DNA of 64,000 nucleotides from Epiperipatus broadwayi (taxonomy: Eukaryota; Onychophora; Udeonychophora; Euonychophora; Peripatidae). The DNA is taken from assembly GCA_028023455.1 (NCBI GenBank), contig JAQFVV010000142.1, positions 3,214,391 through 3,278,390 of the forward strand, given 5' to 3'. Below the pieces are notes generated by a model. That model was not told where the DNA came from. It was given only the letters and a program-made list of their open reading frames with translations, and searched no databases. Shown one piece after another: positions 46,671 to 56,430 of the stretch (position 1 is the first letter of the stretch; the number at the start of each line of letters is the position of its first letter). The translations under genes and the position numbers were made by a program.

Positions 46671-46735
46671 GAATCAGAAGTTTTAGATTGGCAGTATATT
46701 TTGAGGGGGGAAAAGTGTGTCCTATAAACTGGCAA
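44675..46735 (-). pseudogene. RTE LINE reverse transcriptase, three nonsense codons
   Basis: One minus-strand frame with stops at 45761-45763 (TAA), 45035-45037 (TAG) and 44972-44974 (TGA), and its natural end at 44675. Up to about residue 25 the sequence is probably flanking DNA. The linker FQVLGDFEHDSDLNEI follows. The reverse transcriptase begins with KGKAPGNDGI, then IRNYRPISLLSVLYKIF, QAGFKSGFSTIDHI, FVDYEKAFDSI (motif A Asp present), NGVRQGDSISPKLF and HLDFADDVVVF (catalytic ADD present). The C-terminal part has SWAGHIARRDDNRWT and RPHVRWMDEIRK, typical of RTE-like elements. All catalytic residues are kept, so the lesions are recent. The frames opposite it at 46029-46538 are shadows. 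Confidence 0.9.
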
Positions 46736-46909
46736 ATACGGTACATATTATAACACTTTTTATATTGCCTTTATGTGTATTGCAGATAGTCTTATTCTTG
46801 CATTGATTTTGAATTTAGTCTCTATTTCACAATAATTCTGAATGTAATATACCTTTATATGTATATATATAATTATGTAAGTTTATGGTTACATATTTTA
46901 TTTAAATTC

Positions 46910-47005
46910 TTTTTTTTCTCATGTGTCATAGCATCAGCCGGAAAGCGAACCCGCTAGCAACTGCTTGTAAAGCAGCTGTTACTGACCTCTCGACCACTAA
47001 TGCTT
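46910..47005 (-). mobile_element. tRNA-derived SINE, copy 2
   Basis: The minus strand carries the A box TGGTCGAGAGGTC, the same TAC anticodon arm, a better B box (GGGTTCGCTTTCC) and the tail ATGACACATGAG plus A-run, as in the copy at 28966-29072. Lacks the variable-region insertion of copy 1. The head reads AGCATTAG against TGATGCT. Confidence 0.8.
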
Positions 47006-48390
47006 ATTGAATGAGAAAATCTAGCTATATTGTCATATAGCGGCCAAAATTCATTTTACCTTGTCGTTGACTAACAACTGCTCTTTCGTTTGATTTTCAA
47101 ATTTAAAAGTTACATTTGGCTCCACAAAATATAAAGCTAGCCCTAATGTCATTATATTTTTTACTTAAATTATGAAAAAATCTAGGAAATTGGTTTTAAT
47201 GATTAATATGCTTGTTAAATTAAAAAATTGTATATCTGCTTGTGATATTTAAGAAAAATTTTGTTATTAAACACTAAAAATTTGCATAATATATATATAT
47301 TTTAAAAATTAGTGTATTTTTTTAAAAGAAATATGTGTCATCACTGATTTAATTTTATAGTTTGTCTTATTGAAAGTTAAATAAAAATTAAATAAGTGAG
47401 AAATAGTTAAACAATCTCTAAAGCATTTTCTTTTATTTAATTAAAGATTAATTAGCAAAAATAGGTTTGGGCTTTAAAGTTTATTTTATAGATATTTGTG
47501 TACCAGTTAATGTTATTAATTATAAAAGAAAAATATAAAAACAGTATTTAAAGAAAGGATGAAAAGAGAGTGGGGGAAGCATTGCCACAAAATATTTCTT
47601 TGTTTTGTTTTTTAAACTATTCAAGATATTTCTTACGGAAACTATTTTTCTATGATTAAATGAATTTTTATCAAAATTAGTTTGCTTGAACTTATTGGTT
47701 AATTCAGACAAATTATTATAAGTAATAATTCCAATCTTAGTTTTTTATGCTTACTTTTTATTATTATTTGTGATACTACTCTTTTGAAATTCATCTGTTA
47801 CATTGATAGAATATTACAACTTACAGTTTATGCATTGCAGCTCAGTTCTGAGATTCCAGTGCTCAAATTTATATGAGTTCTTGGGCAACAAGCTATTTAA
47901 TTATTATTAATATTATTAATGATGGATTCAAGAAGTCAAGTTTTTGGATCAACTTTCAGTAAAAAAAAAAATTGTTTGATCACTTGAGTGGAACGTCAAC
48001 CCTATCTCTTGTCTCTCAAATATTACGTAATAATAATGTATAATATTTATTGTGATGATTATGTTATAGTTTAAAAGGAAAGAAGTTTTATAGAAATATA
48101 ATTGATTTTGACTTTGCACCAACAATGCCTTCTAATGGAAAGCAATGGAAGAATCCTGCGTATTAATGATCCGAACAAATGAATATTTAGACACCGTTAT
48201 AGCTGGTAGATCACTGACTACAATAGACTGTAAAAGAATAATATGGTAAATAATACGAATGAAGTTATATCCAACATGTTTGGTGCCTAGTAATGAACAT
48301 TAAATTGCATTTATTTTTGCTATCACACGAGATTAGTTAAAAATTCGAGAAAATATAAAAAGTTAATTCAAAGTTTTAACTTCAAATCAT
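47006..48390. other. AT-rich DNA, nothing recognised
   Basis: Only short, low-complexity frames; no repeat of the families found elsewhere in the window was identified. Confidence 0.4.
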
Positions 48391-48402
48391 TCAAAGCATA
48401 AA

Positions 48403-48655
48403 GCACTAAACATCACATGATCACCATTTCTTATAAGCTTGCTTATAACTGTTATTAAAACAGGCAAAACTCTCTACATAGTAGTGCAGTACTTTCAGAT
48501 CCAAGGCTCCTCACTGACGAAAGCCACAAGCTAGAAACTAGTCTGGGGATATTGGATGAGTAGGCACTAGATAGGGATTTAACCTTCTGGCATCCATTGA
48601 TTACTCTGACTTGCACTAAGTGGGACTACTGTATGGAGAGTTTTACCTGTTTTGA
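48403..48655 (+). mobile_element. Hammerhead retrozyme-like element, short copy B
   Basis: A 253-bp insertion flanked by the 12-bp direct repeat TCAAAGCATAAA (48391-48402 and 48656-48667). As in copy A, the left part is an inverted tail fragment (CACTAAACATCACATGATCA to CTACATAGTAGTGC). The direct part carries an intact hammerhead and ends with the opposite tail. A 13-nt block after GGGATTT is missing relative to the tandem units. Non-coding. Confidence 0.8.
48499..48557 (+). ncRNA. Hammerhead ribozyme, intact
   Basis: Stem I outer strands ATCCAA/TTGGAT, inner CCTCA/TGGGG; core CTGACGA (position 7 is free to vary); stem II AGC-CACAA-GCT; GAAA; short stem III ACTAGT; cleavage triplet GTC, predicted cut after C48543. 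Relative to the copy at 55195 the outer stem II pair is A-T where that copy has G-C, a compensatory change. An A/A apposition sits at the base of stem II. Confidence 0.88.
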
Positions 48656-48667
48656 TCAAAGCATAAA

Positions 48668-51600
48668 AGTGATTGCGTCTGTAATTGTACTACTCATTAA
48701 TAATTTATTTTACATATATATTAGCACATATATGTTAAAGAGAAAAATGCGATGGCAAAACAACTTTCTTTAGACTATATTTTTGAATGCGATAAAAAAA
48801 AAAAAGACATCTATCATCCCATCACAGTTTCAGATTTTTTTTAAAAAAAATTAATTTACTCCCTCCCTCCCTCCCTTCCTACTATTATAGTTAGAGAAAC
48901 GAGGCATAAAAGTATTCCGTCCTGAGCATCAATCCTCAACTAATCTTGTTTATTATAATTAGTTATAGCAGATGTTCTCTTTGGAAAATGTAAATATTAT
49001 ATATAAAAACAGTATAATTGTTATTTTTAATAATCTTTATACGCTTTGAAATTTTGTTTCTAACGAAGCTAATATATTTTTCATGTTGATTTCTAATTTC
49101 TGTCAAATTCACTTTGTTTTGACAGAATCAAAATACAGTTTGATTTTCTATGCTCCAGATTAATTCTAGCCACTTAACAATCCTCACATTTCAGCAGGGA
49201 TTGATCTGTGTATTAGAGAAAAACAGAGTTTAGGTGAAAATAATGCTATTAGTAAAATGATCCTGTGGAATTAAGAATAGTTTAGTTTCCTTTTTTTTTC
49301 TTTTTAAAAGCAAAAACAGTTCAAGGGCACTCAGAACATCGAAAATATAAATAAATACTTTATGTAATTTTTTTTTAACTAACTGATTTTATAACTGTAC
49401 ATTCATCGATGATTATATATGAAATCAGTTATACAAAAAATACATTACTGCATAAGGAATAAAAGGTGAAATTTTTTCAATAAATAAATAATTATAAATT
49501 AAACTTCTTTATTAAATACGTTACGGGTTTGTCTGACAAATGATTCAAACTAACAAGCTTACTTCGTTACATTCATTTAGCCTTGGGCAAAGAATTTAAC
49601 CTACTAAAAAGCGTCATGAAATCCCTCCTCATCAATGTATATTTTATAAAACAACTCGTGAATTAAGATGTAAATATTTTTTTCTTAATAATTGTAGATA
49701 GATATAATTAATTCGTGGCATGTAGATTGTAGGTGACCCCTTAAGACTTTAATGATACTCATATTAATTTATAAGTATACGAATATAATAACTTTTTTTT
49801 TTTAAAAAAAAGTTGTCTATTTTATTCTCAACTACTCATTTATGTTTTCTAAAGTTCTCAAGAATTTCTGTCTGTTTTGTAATATAAAACGTATAATTTT
49901 AGAAAAATAATTTTATTTTAGTGCAATATAACATCAATAAAATATTTTTACTCGTGTGTCATGATTTACGATAGGCGATATCTTACGAGGCTCGCTGCTA
50001 AAAAAGATTGCGCCCTCTAATTGTCAATTGCTTAAACTATGCGAATTAATATGACACAATATAGAAATTGCTATGTTCAAAACTGAGCCTTTTTCTATTG
50101 GTTCACATAAATAAAACCATTCGTACTTACAATATTTATATATTTTAAAAAGAAATCAAAACACTTAATACAGAAAGCTTCATTTTTATTATGATTAATT
50201 TATTTCAGAAAGGAACTTTGATAAATAAATACCGTAAATGGGTCCAAATTTATTTAGGAATGATATTAAACAAATGTTTTATTGGTACTGCAGCATCTTA
50301 GAACAAAGGTATTTTCAACAATCCAACAACAAAAAAAAATTAATAATGAAACGTTACAACTTTCTAGATAATAAGATTTTAGGATTTTTCTATCCTTGAA
50401 AATTTTATATTCTAGCTAAGGACAGCTTGATTTTCATGTACTGGGCAACAACTATATGGATTTGATATGGAGTTGTTATACAAAAATATATTCTAACCCC
50501 ATATGAAAACTGAAAATTTTTTCAGAGTTTTACCCAATCCAGAATCAAATTCTAAATTATGGGCCTGATAGGTGTGAACACATTAGTCATTACATTAAAA
50601 GACCTTTCAAAAAAAGAGGATCTATTATACTTATATAAATAATAATTGGAGCAATAAACTTCCAGGTACTATTTACATTAATGCAACCTTCTTTATAATT
50701 AAAGCAATTGATATTTCAGATAAATAAAATGAATACATCCCTTTTTGTCCATGGTCTTACATGGATAATGGATTAGACAATTATATCTATTTGAATGAAT
50801 GTCAAATTTGTGGTGTCTACACAGCCTCTGTCAGATTTGATCACAATTTATATTTACTAGGCAAAGATAATTAATAATCTTATAAACAATTATTTCAAAT
50901 ATCAAGTATGTGAATATCAAAATATACATTGCTAAATAATATTTAATAATTGAAGTGTAAACTTACAAGTACTAGCTAACTATCACTTAAGAAGGGCTAT
51001 GATAATAAATATTTTACCATACTATATGTAATGCATTTATTTAAAAATATAAATAAATAAAAGCTCTGGATTAAATAAACCCATATAGCTTTCCTTACAA
51101 AAATAAGCAAAATTATATGTATTTAAAAAGTAGATGGCAAATAAATAATTAATGTTTATTTAATAAGAACTTGATTGTCGTTTTGTGACATCAATTTTTT
51201 TTAAAAAAAAGAAAAAACATGTAATGATAAGGCTTAGTTGATAAAACTCTTGTCATTTCTATTGTTAATTTTATATCTAAGTGGCAAAAATATAATTATC
51301 CAATTATTTACTAATTTTTTTAAAAAAAGATCGTTGTTGTTTATTTGTTTAACTTCTAGTTATAAAGTATAGATATATTTATTTTTATTTTAACTGCCAT
51401 AACATGATAGAAAATGTACCACAATTTATAGTGTGATAAGACTGCATTCTATTATATCCTAAATTGGCATGTTCAATCAATGTTCTCATATTCATGGGTA
51501 TTGTCTCTTATATTTTTCAGGACACAGGGATGTTTTATTATTAGCTTATACTTTAAAAAGCAGTTTTTACTTGTTGAACTTTTACTTTATCAAGTTGGTA

Positions 51601-52889
51601 CTTTGTAAATCTCTGTGCCACCAATGTGGCTTTAAAATTACTCTATATGATTGTAGGAAATTAGAATGAACTTGTGGTGACTGATAATCATCTATATAAT
51701 TAAATATGTTTACCAGCTGCATAAGTTCAATCAGTCGTGACATACATACTTTCAAATTTGGAATTAACTCCAATCCTGATTTGCAAAAGATAAAATTAGT
51801 CATGTTAATTGTGACATATGCAAACTAAATATTTTTAGAAAACCTATTGCCAATTTTAAAACTATTTGGACATGTTTCTGAGAAGTATAATGTTAGGTCT
51901 TCTAGAAGAAATAACCATATCAATATCCATCAGGGAATAAAGGTGTTTTTATTGAACTTTCAGAATCTAACACTGATAAAATGTCATATGTACTCTTTTA
52001 CAAACCAATTAAAAATATTCTTAGTTTTTTATTAATACTACATTTTTTATTTGATATTATGCTCTTCTTAAAAACTTCTTTTCTCTGTAAGAGAAATTTA
52101 ATTAAGAGTATACTGTTTTAAACTTTGATAGCCCTTTATTTATGAACATCAATTTTGAGAAATCCATCACATTCTACATATTTATAGTTTTTAAAAATGA
52201 ACTCTTTATTTATATATATCATCACTACTTTCTATTTTGCAATCACTGTTATTATTATTGCAATTACTTCTATTGTCAGAAATATGACAGATATGATGAC
52301 CTGGCTAGATTTTATCAGAGAAGTCATTTCTATAACACCTTATATAAGTCCTTCCATATTTTTATGGTGAAATCCCTGTTCTAAATCTAGATCCATATGA
52401 GTTATTTTGATTGCATTGTTTAATTCAAGATCATAGCTAAAATCTCTCCAACTACTAAAAATATCACTATCAGTGGTTTTTTTTAATAATATTCAGGATT
52501 TTATTTACTTTACATAAATACATTCCTTATTTAAAAAAACGATTGTAATCAAACATTTTGGAATCTGTAATTAAGTAATGTAAATGTCTTTGCATAAAGA
52601 TAGAATCCCATATTTCCTGCTAGTGTAAGAGAAATTTGATGGCATAAAAAAATCAATATGATTGAGCTTTATATTTTAATTTAAGGAATTAAGAAATGTA
52701 AATATAAAAAAGAAAGAAGTGAATGATTGAACATAGAGAGAAGATAGAAAAGATTATTGTATTATGAATTGTATCTAACTCCTGAGTAAACAAACTACAA
52801 GATAAGTATTTTTCTTGTACTGAAAATAACACTAAGCATTCAATGACTTAACATCATATTTTATTGGATGGCAAAGGTATATTGTTATC
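48668..52889. other. Gene-free stretch; (CCCT)n tract and one odd frame
   Basis: No supported gene. A short (CCCT)n microsatellite lies at 48858-48878. At 51469-51803 both strands have frames of 66-73 codons; the minus-strand one reads like a fragment of a transposon protein (VILKPHWWHRDLQS), family unknown. Confidence 0.35.
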
Positions 52890-53600
52890 CCCATATTTAT
52901 GGTTAGCAGCTGACAAATAACTTAAACTTTCTCCATTTATTTTTATCACTTTTCTTTATGTTTTAATTGTCAAAATTTCTTCTTATAAAAGTGCTACAAC
53001 AAGTTTAGAAAATAAGGAATTGTTTTAAACTTCTTAATATTACCATTTAGTCTCATCAATGTGTTTTTCATTTTGGTATTTATCCATATTTGACAGTATT
53101 CTAGGCCAATGCCATGTTGTTAAACTCTTTATTCATATTTAGAAATACTTATTAATTTAAAAGTCTTTTTGTAATCTACAAATTTTATATAAAATGTCAT
53201 TCCATATTTATTTAACTATTCTGTAATTTCTTTTAATATGTGAATGAGATTTATTATACTACAGTTACTTTTAAATCTAATGTATTTTATGAATTTTGCA
53301 TATAATTTGTAATGAATGACTTTAATAAATACGATTTATAAAACTGAAGGAAGACTAATGTATTTATTTTACAATATTTTTTTCACCTTTTATAAATAAT
53401 ACTATAACCACTGCTTTCTTTCATCCTAATGATGTTTCTTTACAAAATATGCATTTAGTATATACTTACTTCATCAGCAATTTATTTTTTCACTCACTTT
53501 TATGAAATATATAGAATGATTGCACCATTTCCAGAAGTGTATTTAGTCTTCATACATTTAATTGTATATATCCTCATATAAAATCCTTCTCTTCACTTAA
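52890..53600 (-). pseudogene. Old RTE-type reverse transcriptase fossil
   Basis: At nucleotide level the plus strand parallels 45430-46140 of the younger RTE copy in the same order: the CTCCATTTA(C/T)TTT block near 52932, the GTAATCTACAAATTTTATAT block near 53170, ACTTTTAAATC near 53267, the ATAAAACTGAAGGAAGACTAATG and CACCTTTTATAAATAAT blocks near 53340-53395, and CTTCATACATTTAATTG near 53550. It has no open frame. The divergence shows a much older insertion on the same strand. Confidence 0.65.
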
Positions 53601-54487
53601 AATCTATGGCATTTTAAATGATGTAGTTGTATAAGCCATTTCGTTTTTCCTGATTTTTATTATGAGTATATATATATAGCTTTTTGTAAAAAATTTTGCT
53701 ATTTATTATATATAGGCATTTAAAAAGATTTATTTAATTCAATAATATTTACAATACTGTAAGTATATCACAACATTTAGCGTTCATTTACTGAATTAGC
53801 CCAAATTAAAATCCACAGTAAACTTTTATGCAAGGTTTTCTGTCCTTCAGATATTTTTGCTATTAGTCATTATTTACAATATATATTTTATCTAATTTAT
53901 CGCCACATATTTAGTCACTGTTTTGTAACATCAAATATGAATTAAAGTCATTACTATTATAATATATTAACTTCATAATGCATTGCAAACAAAAATCAAA
54001 TTTCTTTGAAAAATATTCATCTTTTCTTTGTTGTGAACCAAAGAGATAATTTAGATAATTTGTGTCTTTTATTCGTTAGACAGAAAATAAAATGTATTGG
54101 TTTATTGTTATTATTGATTGACGCAATAAATAATAAACTAATAACATTTACTTTTTATCTAAAGAAAACAGATTCATTACATTTATTTAAGCTAAGTCTC
54201 TTTTAAGAAATTTTTGTCTCTTTAGTTTTACTTTATGTATATACAACTTACATCTCATTTAGAGATGATCACTTCCTGTGTTTTATTTTTTAGGCATATT
54301 TTAAAATACTTACTTTCTGTAAGACAGAATATAATCTAGTTAATTTAGTTCTACGTCAACATTTTTTTTGATGGTGTTTTTTTTTTCAAAAAAAAAATTA
54401 TAATAATTTGTTTTTTGTTTTGTTTTTTAAGAAAGATTTTACAGATTTGTGCTTTCTTATTTTTGGCATTATTCAAGTTTACTACAG
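53601..54487. other. AT-rich DNA, possible LINE debris
   Basis: Lies between the reverse transcriptase fossil and the hammerhead array; may contain unreadable remains of the same LINE. No gene supported. Confidence 0.35.
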
Positions 54488-54500
54488 CATTTTATTTTAA
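54488..54500. repeat. 13-bp target-site duplication, left (retrozyme array)
   Basis: CATTTTATTTTAA, identical to 55865-55877. The two brackets enclose the whole array. A/T-rich, so a chance match is possible, but it sits exactly at both array borders. Confidence 0.7.
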
Positions 54501-54612
54501 ACAATTCAAAACAAAGCAAAACTCTCCATATAGTAGTGCCATCTTGTGCTAACAAAAGCAATCAATGGATGCCAGAAGGCTTGTGCATAAAATCCCTATC
54601 TAGTGCCTACTC

Positions 54613-54671
54613 ATCCAATATCTCCACACTAATTTCTGGCTTGTGGCCTTCATCAGTGAGGAGCCTTGGAT
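54613..54671 (-). ncRNA. Hammerhead ribozyme, inverted unit, cleavage site changed
   Basis: Stems I and II, CTGATGA and GAAA are intact on the minus strand. The segment after GAAA reads TTAGTG where the active copies have CTAGTC, so the cleavage triplet is GTG. G at that position is known to block hammerhead cleavage. Confidence 0.85.
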
Positions 54672-55194
54672 CTGAGAGCACTGCACCTAGATCTTAGGAT
54701 CTAATACAACCCTCCTGCACCCACCTTTTAACTCTATTTAACTATAAAACTATGAGAATGAAATTGAAAACACAATTAATATTTTCAATCCAAGCTCAAT
54801 AACTTTATATAGTCATATGGATCTGAACTCAATTCAGCACCCATACATTTTGGTGTCTTTGGCTCTTTAACAACCATAGCCACCACTATCCTATTAGGTA
54901 GGATTGGTGTTAAACCACTAAACATCACATGATCACTATCTCATACTAGCACATAATTGTTATTAAACAATTCAAAACAAAGCAGAACTCTCCATATAGT
55001 AGTGCCATCTTGTGCTAACAAGAGTAATCAATGAATACCAGAAGGACCATATGACTATATAAGCTATTGAGCTTGGATTGAAAATATTGATTGTGTTTTC
55101 AATTTCATTCTCATAGTTTTCTAGATAAATAGAGTTAAAAGGTGGGTGCTGGAGGGTTGCATTAGATACTAAGATCTAGGTGCAGTGCTATCAG

Positions 55195-55253
55195 ATCCAA
55201 GGCTCCTCACTGATGAAGGCCACAAGCCAGAAACTAGTCTGGGGATATTGGAT
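55195..55253 (+). ncRNA. Hammerhead ribozyme, intact, direct unit 1
   Basis: ATCCAA (55195) pairs with TTGGAT (55248); CCTCA (55205) with TGGGG (55240). Core CTGATGA (55210-55216), stem II GGC-CACAA-GCC, GAAA (55230), stem III ACTAGT, triplet GTC with predicted cleavage after C55239. All core bases match the canonical type I fold. The very short stem III is typical of metazoan and PLE hammerheads, which are thought to cut as dimers. The internal loop of stem I could contact the stem II loop. Confidence 0.92.
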
Positions 55254-55659
55254 GAGTAGGCACTAGATAGGGATTTTATGCACAAGCCTTCTGGCATCCA
55301 TTGATTGCTCTTGTTAGCACAGGATGGCACTACTATATGGAGAGTTTTGCTTGGTTTTGAATTGTTTAATAATAATTATGTGTTAGTATGAGATAATGAT
55401 CATGTGATGTTTAGTGGTTTAACACCAATCCTGCCTAATAGGATAGTGGTGGTTATGGTTGTTAAAGAGCCAAAGACACTAAAATGTATGGGTGCTGAAT
55501 TGAGTTCAGACCCATATGACTATATAAACTATTGAGCTTGGATTGAAAATATTAATTGTGTTTTCAATTTCATTCTCATAGTTTTGTAGTTAAATAGAGT
55601 TAAAAGGTGGGTGCTGGGTGGTTGCATTAGATCCTAAGATCTAGATGCAGTGCTCTCAG

Positions 55660-55718
55660 ATCCAAGGCTCCTCACTGATGGGGGCCACAAGCCAGAAACT
55701 AGTCTGAGAATATTGGAT
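55660..55718 (+). ncRNA. Hammerhead ribozyme, direct unit 2, core mutated
   Basis: The same fold 465 bp downstream. The core reads CTGATGG (A9 to G), and two stem I bases differ (TGAGA against TGGGG). Cleavage triplet GTC (cut predicted after C55704). Probably weak. Confidence 0.85.
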
Positions 55719-55864
55719 GAGTAGGCAGTAGATAGGGATTTTATGCACAAGCCTTCTGGCATCCATTGATTGCTCTTGTTAGCACAAGATGGCATTCTAT
55801 ATGGAGAGTTTTGCTTTGTTTTGAATTGTTTAATAACAATTATGTGCTAGTATGAGAAAGTGAT

Positions 55865-55877
55865 CATTTTATTTTAA
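55865..55877. repeat. 13-bp target-site duplication, right (retrozyme array)
   Basis: CATTTTATTTTAA, identical to 54488-54500. Confidence 0.7.
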
Positions 55878-55999
55878 CAAATCTTTCATAACATTTTTAA
55901 ACATTTCTAAGTAGTATGTCATGTGATCAATTAATCTAAGTTTTTTTAAATTGTTCTCTAAGCTCTGTATACTTTTTTAAAGATTTCTCATCATATTTT

Positions 56000-56430
56000 T
56001 TTTTATTTACTTTTAAAAACACCTTTCTTTTACCTTCTAAAACCTCAGTTGACTTTCAAAAGTGTCTTTCAAAATCATTATGTATACTTTCATAAAACTC
56101 TTAATTCATTTGATATCTTCATTAAATTGAATAACTAATCTTGCTACTATGTCTAGTATAACACTACTCTTTACAAAGTTGTTCTTGAATTTTTTATTTA
56201 TTTGCATTTTTATAATATCTACTTTTTGAACTAAGTATTTCTTCATCTTCTTTTTAAGCTTACAATGGCCGGTCTGTCTATTCTAGCAATTTTTTTTTTT
56301 TTTTTGGTTTTACTTGAAAGTGATTTACTGATGACTAAATATATATGTTCATCTTTCATTGGCGCTACATCCATATTAGAACGATTTTTAATATCCATTT
56401 TTTCTTTCGAATTATAAATATTTGTTTTTT
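56000..56430 (-). pseudogene. Possible LINE endonuclease C-terminal fossil
   Basis: The minus-strand translation includes NRSNMDVAPMKDEHIYLVIS, which resembles the end of RTE-type endonucleases (RGADV-x-SDH-x-LV, with the catalytic SDH degraded to KDEH). Broken frames with IVARLVIQFNEDI-like text follow, where the linker to the reverse transcriptase is expected. Together with 52890-53600 it may be one LINE, split by the hammerhead array. Weakly supported. Confidence 0.4.

Larger units (their letters stand above)
54501..55864. mobile_element. Hammerhead retrozyme-like array, inverted plus tandem units
   Basis: An inverted stretch (54501 to about 55041) is followed by two direct units beginning at 55047 and 55512, period 465 bp. 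The inverted arm is a near-identical reverse complement of about 55285-55835. Landmarks in each unit: CCATATGACTATATAA, TTCATTCTCATAGTTTT, GGTGGGTGCTGG, the ribozyme, GGCACTACTATATGGAGAGT and ATCATGTGATGTTTAGTGG. No protein is encoded; a frame at 54449-54697 is incidental. Tandem units of a few hundred bp, each with a hammerhead, define retrozymes. The inverted piece and single target duplication resemble Penelope-like insertions. Confidence 0.85.

Noticed and set aside
44675-46735. The three LINE stop codons as sites recoded by A-to-I RNA editing
   Set aside because: Cephalopods edit heavily, but nothing in the sequence separates this from ordinary decay of a transposon.
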